From Hybos culiciformis (lineage: Eukaryota > Arthropoda > Insecta > Diptera > Hybotidae): a stretch of 64,000 nt of DNA. The notes beneath the pieces were generated by a model. The model was given only the letters and a program-made list of their open reading frames with translations. It did not search any database and was not told the DNA's origin. The translations under genes and the position numbers were made by a program. Within the stretch, counting starts at the first letter, position 1. Each line of letters opens with the position of its first letter. Of this stretch, positions 1 to 9,495 are shown in pieces. The stretch is taken from the NCBI GenBank assembly GCA_964007475.1, contig OZ023274.1, forward strand, positions 26,627,090 to 26,691,089, written 5' to 3'.

Positions 1-2
1 CA

Positions 3-890
3 AGAGGGTGGCAAAATGTTTATTGTGTCCAATTAGGCAATGAAAAGGAAACCTTAACAGTTTTGATAACTTTTAGTGCAGCAGGAGAAATTTGTCCACC
101 AATGGTTGTATTTCCATATAAAAGGATGCCTAAATCAATCGCAGATTCCGTTAAAAAAGGTTGGATTATTGGCAATAGTGAAAGTGGCTGGATGAGGTCT
201 GAAACATTTTATGAGTACATTGCCAATTGTTTCAATGAATGGGTAACTGAAAACAACATTCCACGTCCAGTTATTTTATTCGTAGACGGCCACAAATCAC
301 ATTTAACAATGGAGTTAAGCCAGTTTTGCCATGATAATCAAATAATTTTATATTGTTTGCCACCCAATACAACGCATATAATGCAACCAGCGGACGTTAG
401 TGTGTTCAAACCTTTAAAATCAGAGTGGAAAAAAACTGTTCATGAATTCCAACAATCCAATCGAAACGTACCTATCACAAAAAGCAACTTTTGTAAACTT
501 CTTGAAACTGTTTTATACAATAAAAGCGATTCTCTTCCAAAAACAATTATTAATGGTTTCCGAAAAAGCGGTTTATATCCTTTTAATGTTTCTGCAATTG
601 ACGTTTCTCAATGTATACAAAATACAAGTGAAAACTTAACAAAAAATATAATAAAGAGACCTGTAAATGATTTTGCAATTGCCAAAGAAGTGATTGAAGA
701 AATTTTAGTAGATAATTGCAAGGATCTCAGTGTTGATAATTTATTAAACATAATTTCAAATAAAATTAATGAATATGGTCATGATGAATTTATATCTAGT
801 AGTTCCAAAGAAAATTTGGATTATAATCATAATACTCAATCAATAAAACTAAATGACCATGAGAAAAACTTATCCGCAATTAACTTAGAT
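3..890 (+). CDS. Tigger/pogo-type DDE transposase, exon with catalytic core (5' end outside window)
   Basis: The frame is open from base 3 at the window edge, so the gene begins outside and its helix-turn-helix DNA-binding part is not visible. The encoded segment looks like the DDE_1 (CENP-B/jerky/Tigger) superfamily. It has an ETLTVLITFSAAGE-type strand, the second catalytic Asp in ILFVDGHKSH, and the third acidic position in NTTHIMQPADVSVFKPLK. The first catalytic Asp should lie upstream of the window. Family members cut and paste DNA at TA targets or are domesticated DNA-binding proteins. A GT donor at 891 lies in phase 0; reading on instead gives a stop at 929. The open frame across three exons suggests a recent copy or a retained gene. 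Confidence 0.85.
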
Positions 891-957
891 GTAATTTATT
901 CAACACAAATACAAAATTCCTTAATTTAAACTACTATATACATATTTTGAATTTTAG

Positions 958-1206
958 CTTGAGGAATATATCACAGATTTATTGAAGACACCCGTAGTTT
1001 CTTGTGCAAATTCAGATTTTTCAGAAAAAAATGAAAATCAAAAACAAAGTGAAACACCGAAATCTTCTAAAATTGAAAAAAACATTTATGATGACAAAAT
1101 AAGGACTGACGACGCTGAGGAAACTCCTATATTCGAAGGCCCAGAAGATTTCGTCAGTAATGTAATGATTCTTGAAGATGTTATAATAAAAACGCCAGAT
1201 ATTGTG
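958..1206 (+). CDS. Tigger-type transposase gene, second visible exon (linker)
   Basis: This exon follows a TTTTAG acceptor at 952-957 and joins the previous exon in phase 0 across a 67-bp intron. It codes for a hydrophilic, Ser/Glu/Lys-rich linker beginning LEEYITDLLKTPVV, with no recognisable fold. It ends at a strong donor, GTG|GTAAGA at 1207, also in phase 0. The exon is inferred from frame continuity and splice sites, not from a conserved domain. Confidence 0.7.
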
Positions 1207-1268
1207 GTAAGAAACTTTATACTTCGGATAAATTCGTTAATAATAACTTTTTTTTTAACATTTTTTAG

Positions 1269-1715
1269 GTTTCATCGCCTAAAACTCCTTCGAATTCTAA
1301 ATTATTAACATTCAAGAGTCATCTATTCTATCCCAAACCAATTAGAAGTGAAAGAAGACGAAAAAAAAATCCTTTACCATCAGCGGTTTCGTCAGAAAAA
1401 TGGAGAGAACATTTTAATTTAATTGAAAAAGAAAGAAATTACAAAATAGAACAAATTAAAAAAAGAAAAGAAGATCGAGAGTTAAAGAAAAACTTGAGGA
1501 AACCGAGACGAACCAATAAAACAAATCGAACGTTATGCGGGCAATGCAATGAAGAAATTATTAGTGATATAGAAGTTGAAGAGCTCATGGGATTAGGATG
1601 TGATGAATGTCATGAATGGTTCCATTTGAAATGCACTCCATTAGAAAATATTCCTTTTGATGAAGTTAAACATGAATATTTCGCCTGCGGGCAATGTGAT
1701 GAAAAAACTACCTAA
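1269..1715 (+). CDS. Tigger-type transposase gene, last exon with C-terminal PHD finger
   Basis: This exon follows the TTTTTTAG acceptor at 1261-1268 and stays in phase 0 for 148 codons to a stop. The first half has a YPKPIRSERRRKKNPLPSA segment and a basic, helical-looking stretch. The last 50 or so residues form a complete C4HC3 PHD-type zinc finger: CGQC, then GCDEC, WFHLKC and CGQC, in order. PHD fingers usually read histone H3 tails. A PHD finger behind a DDE core would let the protein recognise chromatin. AATAAA signals follow the stop by about 100 bp, so this is probably the true 3' end of the gene. Confidence 0.8.
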   Translation, partial: VSSPKTPSNSKLLTFKSHLFYPKPIRSERRRKKNPLPSAVSSEKWREHFNLIEKERNYKIEQIKKRKEDRELKKNLRKPRRTNKTNRTLCGQCNEEIISDIEVEELMGLGCDECHEWFHLKCTPLENIPFDEVKHEYFACGQCDEKTT

Positions 1716-1813
1716 ATACTTAAAGTACAAATTCCTATTTTATTATTTTTATTGAACATGTCTTATATTTTATGAAAAGATGTTAAGTTCCTTATAAAAT
1801 TTATATTTTTATT

Positions 1814-1831
1814 AATAAACATATGAATAAA
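1814..1831 (+). promoter_or_regulatory. Two AATAAA polyadenylation signals
   Basis: AATAAA occurs at about 1814 and 1826, roughly 100 bp after the stop of the PHD-containing exon. This is a normal insect 3' UTR length and supports 1715 as the natural protein end. Confidence 0.5.
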
Positions 1832-3890
1832 GTTTATTTATACAAAAATTATTACTATTTTATTTGTGGCCGAGCATAGGAACAATAATGGCCAGTTTTA
1901 GGAACTTCACAGGCCGACTATAGGCAAATCAGCGATTTTTTATTTAATTAATTGTAAATCAAAAAATAATAAAGATTTATAATAACAATTTAATTTTTAT
2001 GAAAAAAAAAGAGATCAACGAGTTTAACAAAAAAAAAATTAAGTCACTAGGACTGTTCTATAATTATTTATTAACAAAACACTGTGAAATATTTCTTAAC
2101 CGGCCGACTATTGGTACTTCCACCCTAGGTATCTAATAATATAAAAGCATTTCCAAAAATTACTTCCGAAAATCACTTCAATTCAAATATTAATCCGAAT
2201 TCCTTATTAATAATGTAACTTAAAAGCACATAGGTATTATCTTAATATAGTAAGTATCTTATTATTACATTTCTGCATTAATTTTTTGTTGGTTCATCGT
2301 CACAAATTCCACACAGTTGCTAGATCTAACGAGATTGTGCTGAAGGAATATTTCTATGAGCTTGGGTTCCAAAATTTGATTGGACGATGTTTAGAGAAGA
2401 TCTTTTGTTCTTCATTTCTTCTTTTTCTAATTAAAAAAAAAATAGGTTCGTTCTGTGTTTACCTACTTGCTTTGACATATTGATTTTTTTAAGCATGATT
2501 TTTCATCATGATTATTTCTTGATTTTTTTTTCACACAAAATTTCGCACATACATTCAAAAAGAATCATGATTATGATTTTATTTTCAGCAAGTGTAACCC
2601 CCAGGTTAGAAATAAATCGACAACACAATAATAATTGATAATTGTCAGAAACTAAAAATTCAAATTATGCCATAAATTTCATTTACGCGCCTTGAAAAAA
2701 AAGACGTAAACTATAAAAAAAGATGAACTAGTTCATCTTTTTTTTTTTTTGTGTCTTCCTATAAAAAAAGATTACAAAAAAAGACACAAAAAAAAAGAGG
2801 TTACGCTGTTTGTACTGCTCTATCACATTAGTTTTTGTATCTTCTGTCCTATTTTGTTTTTTAGCCATTGTGTAAAATCAAGCTTTATGTTTTTATTTTA
2901 TTCAGTATGCCAAGAATGAATTGCTTTATTAAAATTTTAGTTTGAATTTTGTTCTTAATATGTTTTTTTTTTGTTTCGGTATTGAATACCGGGATTCCGG
3001 TATTGAAATTATAAAAAACCGAAATACCGGTATCAATTTATCGTTCCAGTATTGCACTCCTACTGCCGATTGTTGTTGAATTTGTTAATGTTTTTAGTGT
3101 CGTATCAAAAAAATGCAATCTTTTGGTTTTTTTTCTTATTGGTTCGTGATTTTAATGCGTTGATGTTGGTTGCTAAAGATTAATTTGATCTTTTGGTACT
3201 GTCAAGATACAGTCAACTATATATTTTTTTAAAAAATTTTAGTTTAAATGATAATTGAGTCAAAGTAATGTTTATCAATCGTCATATCATTGATAAACCA
3301 CGTTTATAAAAATTATTTTCATATATAAAAACGTTTCGTTTCGAAATACAGTGTCTTATAGCCGTAATAAATAATTTTCTTGATCTGATTCGATCTTTTA
3401 ATAACGATGTTAATTTGCTTCTAATTGTAGTACATTTGTGTATTAAACCAGTCTCACATAGGATTTAAGTTCTAGTACATTTTTAAATTTTTTCCTGGTG
3501 ATCTAATCGTTTTTCCTTCCCACATAATCGAAAATACACCACAAACAATGTCTAATCCCATTTTTAGTTTCATGTAACTCACTTTGGTTCCCGAGCTAGA
3601 GGCATTCAAAGTCATATTTGAGGCTTCTGTTTCCAAGCTTAATACGGAGCTGATTTAAGCGATATTGGTTCTAAAAGAAAGAGTTGGGGAAAACCGAATG
3701 GGGCTTTTCCTGAATGTATTTTAATTTCCAGTAATTCCATTTTCCAACAATTGTTTAGAAATAAATAATTTTAAGTAGGAATTAAAAACTAAAGGTACAT
3801 GGTGATTTAATTACACTTTTTTTTAATTACACCTCCTTTGAAAATCGGTATTTTGTTTTACACCAATGAAAAGATTTGTTAAGAGAAAAC
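1832..3890. other. Intergenic, no gene recognised
   Basis: AT-rich sequence with no coding evidence on either strand. It holds short repeats such as two GGCCGACTAT motifs (about 1912 and 2101) and the palindrome at 2715-2742. A 5' exon of the chromodomain gene could lie here but none is convincing. Confidence 0.5.
2715..2742. repeat. Perfect short palindrome
   Basis: An A6-GATGAAC / GTTCATC-T6 palindrome centred on ACTAGT. It could form a hairpin with 14-bp arms. It sits in a larger A-rich/T-rich block and is probably the core of a small foldback. Confidence 0.6.
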
Positions 3891-3896
3891 ATGGAT
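3891..3896 (+). CDS. Possible start codon exon of the chromodomain gene
   Basis: ATG GAT is followed directly by a GTAAAT donor at 3897. Splicing to the TTTGCAG acceptor at 4036 would give a protein starting MDSDKTRTE in frame. The alternative is translation from the internal ATG at 4118, just before the first chromodomain. A further upstream 5' exon is also possible. This is inference from splice sites and phase only. Confidence 0.3.
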
Positions 3897-4036
3897 GTAA
3901 ATGTAGAAATAATTATTAAGCAAGAAATAATTATACGTATTTTTCTTATTTTAAAGTTTTTTGCTTATTGAAATGTTTTCGATTATTGAGAAAGTTTCTA
4001 AACATACATATATATATATTTTTTGTACGTTTGCAG

Positions 4037-4191
4037 AGTGATAAGACCCGGACTGAAAACAATAATGGCACTGATCAAGATAATAGAAAAACAGATGATA
4101 GTGATGAAAGCGATGATATGTCCGTTCAATTTGAAGTCGAAAATATTATTGGTCATAAACTAAAAAAAGGGGTTTCATTTTATTTGATCAG
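4037..4191 (+). CDS. Dual-chromodomain protein, exon with first half of chromodomain 1
   Basis: This exon starts after GTTTGCAG at 4029-4036. It codes for an acidic Asp/Ser-rich leader, then SVQFEVENIIGHKLKKGVSF, the first two strands of a chromodomain. It ends at ATC AG|GTAAAT in phase 2. Joining to the next exon restores ...YLIRWKNYG, the conserved chromodomain centre. The first cage position is Phe instead of the usual Tyr; the other two aromatics (Trp and Tyr of RWKNY) are present, so methyl-lysine binding remains possible. The function is inferred from the family (HP1, Polycomb and relatives). Confidence 0.75.
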
Positions 4192-4685
4192 GTAAATAAA
4201 AACAGTAAAAAATGGTTTGATATGGTTCTAGCGTGAGAAGATTGGAATTAAAACATTACAAACCGGTTGAGAATTTTTTTTCATATTAAATTTTTTTTTT
4301 TCATATTAGGAATTTTTTGTATTTAATTTAATGCGTAGATAAGACTTGAGATTGAGAATGAGCTTAGTCATTTTCATGTGACCATAATTTTTCAAAAAGT
4401 CTACTGGTGAGTCGTAGTACGATTTTGGTAAAAATAAAAAACAATTTTTATTTTTAATTACCTAGTTACATAGGTAGACATTTAAGTCATTTTGTTTTTA
4501 AATGTTCTAAATAAAATTCTAGGTCTCTGAATGTAGTAAAATGTTCGGGAATCGATTTCAGAATTTAATTTTGGACACAGTCTAACTACACACTTTGATT
4601 TTATAAATTTCTAGCCTGGGAATCTACCTTGAATAAAATTCACATTTTAAATATAGTTATATTTAATTTTTATATTTCTTTCGAG

Positions 4686-5787
4686 GTGGAAAAATTACGG
4701 TAAAGCAGATGACACCTGGGAAGCAGAAAATACAATTAAAGCTAAAAATAAAATTGCTGAATTCAAAAAACGTCAAGAGAGTAACATAAAAAAATCAAAT
4801 AAAAAGCATGATCGTAGATCTAAATCAAAACAAAGTAGTTCCTCAAAAAATATTAAAAATAATATTGAAAAACAGAGAGATGCCGAAAAAAAGTCACCCA
4901 AAGAAAGAAAACTTGATGGACCAGCTGATCCTAAAGAAAGATATGATTTGGAGGAAATTGACGCTGAAAATGCAAATACTTCTTTAGAGAAACGTGAAGA
5001 GAGTAACGCAAAATATTCTAATGATAGTGGATCTAAATCAAAACAAAGTGATTTCTCAAAAAATCTTAGAAATAATGAAAAACAGAAAGATACAGAAAAA
5101 AAACGTAATGCATCAGCTGATCCTGAAAAAGAATATGAGGTGGAAAAAATTTACGCTGAAAAAGAAATAACTCTGTTAAAAACACGTCAACAGAGTAACG
5201 CAAAGAATTCAAATAAAAATCCTGATTCTAATACAAAAACAAAACCAGGTAATTCGTCAAAAAATCTTGGAAGTAATGAAAAACAGAAAGACACAGAAAA
5301 AGATTCACCAAAAGGGAGAAAACGTAATGCATCATCTGATCTAGAAGAATACGAAGTGAAAAAAATTGACGCTGAAAAAGAAATTACTCCATTCAAAACA
5401 GGTCATGAGAGTAAGGTAAAAAAATCAGATAGAAATCCAGGTACTTCGTCAAAAATTCTTAGAAGCAATGAAAAACGGAAAGAAACAAAAAAAGATTTAC
5501 CAAAACGGAAAAAACCTACTGATCTTAAAGAATATGTTGTGGAGAAAATAATTGATGTTGATGAGACTGACGAAAGACTTTTTCGCTTGCGTTGGAAAGG
5601 TTTTCCCCCATCAAGAGATACTTGGGAACCAGAATCAAACTTAAAATGTGATGACTTAATTGCAAAATTCTTCCAAGACGCTAAGCGATCCGGAAAAACT
5701 GATTCTGATGAAAATCGGAAAACTGCTAAGCGCTTCTCATTACGTCAAATAACTAGACGGCGTTTTACATGGCACGATGCCGAATAA
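4686..5787 (+). CDS. Dual-chromodomain protein, main exon with linker repeats and C-terminal chromodomain
   Basis: After a TTTCGAG acceptor, G+TGG completes Arg-Trp of chromodomain 1 (WKNYGKADDTWEAENTI). A Lys/Ser/Asn/Glu-rich linker of about 280 residues follows, probably disordered. It holds three spaced copies of a chromodomain-like first strand (Tyr codons at 4942, 5134 and 5350: YDLEEI, YEVEKI, YEVKKI), each followed by a SNEKQKDTEK-type motif. The C-terminus is a full chromodomain: EYVVEKIIDVDETDE, then RLRWKGFPPSRDTWEPESNL, with aromatic cage Tyr, Trp, Phe. About 35 basic residues follow to the stop. There is no chromoshadow domain, so this is not a standard HP1. AATAAA overlaps the stop region. 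It is not attached to an integrase. A heterochromatin-associated role is inference. Confidence 0.75.
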
Positions 5788-6640
5788 AAATAAATAAATT
5801 CTAAATCCTACAAATAAAAAAGAAAGAAAATTAACATCTTAAATGATAAATTAAATGGGATAAAAACTAAATTAAACTTAAGTTAATACATATTGAGAAT
5901 TTTTTTCGTAGAATTCTCGAAATTCTAGGAAATTTTTATCTTCTGAAAAATAAAATTTACTTTTTCAAGTTATATTTCCTTTTGATATTCTGTTAAAAAT
6001 AAACCATAAATAAATAATTATGGATTAATATAATAATAAAAACAATGATAATTTAAAAAATTTCATTTATTGTCCAGAAAATTGTTTTTTAATATTTAAT
6101 CTAATATTTCAATCAGTATAAAATGCAAGCCTTTATTTTATGATCAATAAAATAAATTTTCAATTAATATTTAAAATTTTTACTATGAATTCAAATTTAT
6201 TAAATAATAGTAATTTTTTTAATCGAAAAATATAATTTATTTTTCCGATTTTTACTTAGAACATATATGAAGGAAAAATATTAGTTTGTCAAAATACAAA
6301 ACTATGATTAATAAAATTATTTTGATATGTGAACAGAACAGTTGCTAAAAATTTCAGATCGGTTTTTAAATTTAAAAAAATTTTTTTTATGTTTTTGTAA
6401 AAAAATTGTTCTTGAAAAAGAAAAAAAAAATATATAATTATTGTAAGGTAAGATTTCATATTTTAAATGAGTAATTTACATACATTTTACATTTTTAGTG
6501 AAACTGTTCTCATCACAAATCATAATTATATTGATATTTTTTTTTTAACATTTAATGATTTTGTTTAACAATATGAAAAATATAATGAACTTCTTTTTTT
6601 TGTGTCGAATAAAATAATTAAAAAACAAAAAAGGTTTACA
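5788..6640. other. 3' flank of chromodomain gene, no gene recognised
   Basis: Very AT-rich sequence with AATAAA-like signals just after the stop (5781-5795). I see no other gene or clear repeat here. Confidence 0.5.
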
Positions 6641-6654
6641 GTGTTTTTTTGTTT

Positions 6655-7085
6655 GCCCGCAACTTTTTCACAACGCACAACGAAAAGTTCGTCCGATTTC
6701 ATTCAAATTTGGTACAAAAAAAGAGGAAATGATTACACACAAATTTTGTAACAAAAAATTTATTGGACTCTACGCAGCGAACTTTTCTTGGCGAAGACTT
6801 CAAAAGTTCTTCGGATTTCATTCAAATTTGGTACATAAAAAGAGAATTAAACACACAAATTTCGTACCAAAAAATATATTGGCCTCCTATCCAGCGACCT
6901 TCCCTTGGGGAGGACTACAAAAGTTTGTCTGATTTCATTCAAATTTGGTACATAAAAAGACGATATAATTAAACATACAAATTTCATAACAAACAATTAT
7001 TTGCCTCTTACCCCAGCGACCTTCTCTTGGGTTGGGAGGACTTCAAAAAATTGTCTGATTTCATTTAAATTTGGTACATAAAGTA
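6655..7085 (+). repeat. Degenerate tandem repeat, unit about 110-120 bp
   Basis: About four diverged copies of a unit containing GATTTCATTCAAATTTGGTA, then a hydrophilic AT stretch, then CACAAATTTCGTA and CTTGGCGAAGACTTCAAAAG. The same family occurs inverted at 20157-20440, is interrupted at 19317, and survives as a fragment near 55680-55740. It is non-coding; apparent frames are incidental. Confidence 0.7.
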
Positions 7086-7515
7086 ACTAGCTCCTATAAT
7101 TGTTTATCAAACTGATAACAAAAATTCCACTTACAAAAGTCAAGAGTCCGGATCTAAGTAATGGTTGACTAAAAAAAATAAATACAACACAGTTATAGTA
7201 TTACCTCGAAAATGCGCCCCACGTTTCTGTTTATAGACTGTTGTAATCAGTTTTAAGTACGTGTGTGTCCTCTGAATGAGCCGGAGAAAAATTTTGTTTT
7301 ATCTTTTTACTCAATCAAAAAACGTGGTTTTTAAAACTTCTTTATTAAGCATGTTATGTTAGATTTCTTTTTAAAGAAGTTTAATTTTTGTAATATTCAA
7401 CAAAAAAATTTCTTTTGTGAAAAAAAGTATTAAAAATATACCATTATTCAATTTTAGAATTTTTTATGAAGAATTTAGTTATGATTTATGAAGCTTACTT
7501 TTTAGAACACAGGAA

Positions 7516-7682
7516 CATAATATATCGTTGGTTGGCAGCAAGAAATGACCAACCAACAAAATGAAGTTTTTCGCATTATTACATTTTTATGTTTTCATGA
7601 ATTGAAAACATAAAAATGTAATAATCCGAAAAACTTGATTTTGTTGGTTGGTCATTTCTTCTTGCCAACCGACGATATTTTA
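7516..7682. repeat. Foldback MITE, about 75-bp arms
   Basis: Left arm ATATCGTTGGTTGGCAGCAA and onward is inverted at the right as TTGCCAACCGACGATAT, with few mismatches over about 75 bp and a small loop centred near 7600. The RNA or single strand would form a long hairpin. No transposase is present. Confidence 0.8.
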
Positions 7683-8077
7683 TGTCAATTTGGAAAAATG
7701 CTGAACCTGATAGCTTAAAACACAATCGACAAAAGTAAAATATTACTTAAGTTCAACTGTTTTTAATTTAAATTGGATTTGGACGTTACTTTCAGCCATC
7801 CGACGATATTTTTGTTTTTTTGAAGTTTATACTTTTTTAGCCGCGTTGTATGATATAATTGAGTAATTCTGTAGGAAGTAAAAATTATTGTACTCATTCG
7901 AATTTCGAGTTCGAAAAAAAGCGACATGCTGTACCGTTTGAATACTCAAAAAAATGAGTCCACTCAATAATCTTTTGTTATTTATAAAAACAAAATAATT
8001 TGGTGCGACAAATTTAAATTCAAATTATTTTTTAAAAATCATCGTTTACAAATTATTTAAAAACTAAAATATATTTT

Positions 8078-8215
8078 TCAAAATAGGTAGTTCCGGTGAA
8101 ATAAAGATTACCTGCCGAAACATTTTTGGGTTAGGTCGTGCCGGCTCAAAATATACAAAAAATTTTTTTTTTTTCAGAATAGGTAGCTCCGGTGAAATAA
8201 AGATTACCTGTCCAA
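8078..8215 (+). repeat. Two direct copies of a roughly 95-bp dispersed repeat
   Basis: AATAGGTAGCTCCGGTGAAA-type units at about 8083 and 8177 share GATTACCTG and a CCGGCTCAAAATAT tail. Related pieces flank the minisatellites (8860-8930, 9409-9480) and occur at 41285-41400. The 12-bp minisatellite therefore appears to live inside this repeat family. Confidence 0.7.
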
Positions 8216-8235
8216 AAAAAGGAAGGAAATGAGGG

Positions 8236-8865
8236 CGGCAGTAAGGGTTGATTAGAGGTCGGAAGGGAGAACGGAAGGGAGGGCGGAAGGGAGGACGAAA
8301 GTTAGGGCGGAAATTAGGGCGGAAGTGAGGGCGGAAGTGAGGGCGGAGTGAGGGCTGAAGTGAGGGCGGACGTGAGTGCGGAATTGAGGGCGGAAGTCAG
8401 GGCGGAAGTCAGGGCGGAAGTGAGGGCGGAAGTGAGGGCGGAAGTTAGGGTGGAAGTGAGGGCGGAAGTTAGGGCGGAAGTGAGGGCGGAAGTGAGGGCG
8501 GAAGTGAGCGGAAGTGAGAGCGGAAATTAGGGCGGAAGTGAGGGCGGAGTGAGGGCGGAAGTGAGGGCGGAAGTGAGGGCGGAAGTGAGGGCGGAAGTGA
8601 GGGCGGAAGTGAGGGCGGAAGTGAGGGCGGAAGTGAGGACGGGAGTGAGGGCGGAAGTGAGGACGAAAGTGAGGGCTGAAGTGAGGGCGCTAGTGAGGGC
8701 TGAAGTGAGGGCTGAAGTGAGGGCTGAAGTGAGGGCTGAAGTGAGGGCTGAAGTGAGGGCTGAAGTGAGGGCTGAAGTGAGGGCTGAAGTGAGGGCTGAA
8801 GTGAGGGCGGAAGTGAGGGCTGAAGTGAGGGCGGATGTGAGGGTGGAAGTGAGGGTGGAATTACC
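8236..8865 (+). repeat. 12-bp minisatellite (GAGGGCGGAAGT)n
   Basis: About 50 copies of a 12-bp unit. GGCGGAAGT variants dominate the first half and GGCTGAAGT variants the second. A unit length divisible by three keeps frames open on both strands, but the proteins implied are pure repeats and I do not call them genes. Purine strand asymmetry is strong (G/A on plus). Confidence 0.95.
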
Positions 8866-8930
8866 TGACCAAAAATTTTGGATAGGGAGCTATAGTTAGG
8901 GTCTTCCCTGCTTAAAATATGCAAAAAAAA

Positions 8931-9160
8931 AACACGAATCAGTCATAGGAACTGCCGAAAGAATTTATTACTTAAAAGCTTTAAACTATGAAATAACAGT
9001 GGCTACAAATGATGGGCTGCTCAGTACAAAATGTAAATAAAAATAAAAGTCAGTCCATCAGTCGAAAAGCAGTCCATTATTTGTAGCTATTGTTATTTCA
9101 TAGTTTAAAACTTTTAAGTATAAACTTCTTTCGGCAGTTCCTACGACTGCTTCGTGTGTT
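8931..9160. repeat. Foldback MITE family 1, intact copy
   Basis: Termini AACACGAATCAGTCATAGGA and TCCTACGACTGCTTCGTGTT are inverted repeats, and the arms continue inward for about 90 bp (GAAAGAAT...TTAAACTATGAAATAACA). This copy is the empty-site version of the one interrupted at 9496-11470. A third, diverged copy is at 42231-42450. Confidence 0.85.
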
Positions 9161-9252
9161 TTTTTTTCTTTTATATCTCTTCCATATTAAAAGAGTCGTG
9201 TGGGTTTTTTTTATTTTTCATGTAAAACTGGGGTGCAATCATTATAACAATT

Positions 9253-9408
9253 GTCAGGGCGGAAGTGAGGACGAAAGTGAGGGCTGAAGTGAGGGCGCTA
9301 GTGAGGGCTGAAGTGAGGGCTGAAGTGCGGGCTGAAGTGAAGGCTGAAGTGGGGGCGGAAGTGAGGGCTGAAGTGAGGGCGGATGTGAGGGTGGAAGTGA
9401 GGGTGGAA
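9253..9408 (+). repeat. 12-bp minisatellite, second array
   Basis: About 13 copies in the same variant order as the end of the first array (AGGACGAAAGT, GGCGCTAGT, GGCTGAAGT and so on), followed by the same unique sequence. This shows the block was duplicated, not grown independently. Confidence 0.9.
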
Positions 9409-9495
9409 TTACCTGACCAAAAATTTTGGATAGGGAGCTATAGTTAGGGTCTTCCCTGCTTAAAATATGCAAAAAAAAAACACGAATCAGTCATA

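Noticed and set aside
4686..5787. Chromodomain as part of a chromovirus integrase
   Set aside because: No integrase, reverse transcriptase or LTR is adjacent, and the gene has its own intron inside chromodomain 1.
8348..8924. Long open frames on both strands in the 12-bp minisatellite (Arg-Ala-Glu-Val and Pro-Ser-Leu-Gln repeats)
   Set aside because: They follow directly from a stop-free unit whose length is a multiple of three; no flanking coding sequence or initiation context.
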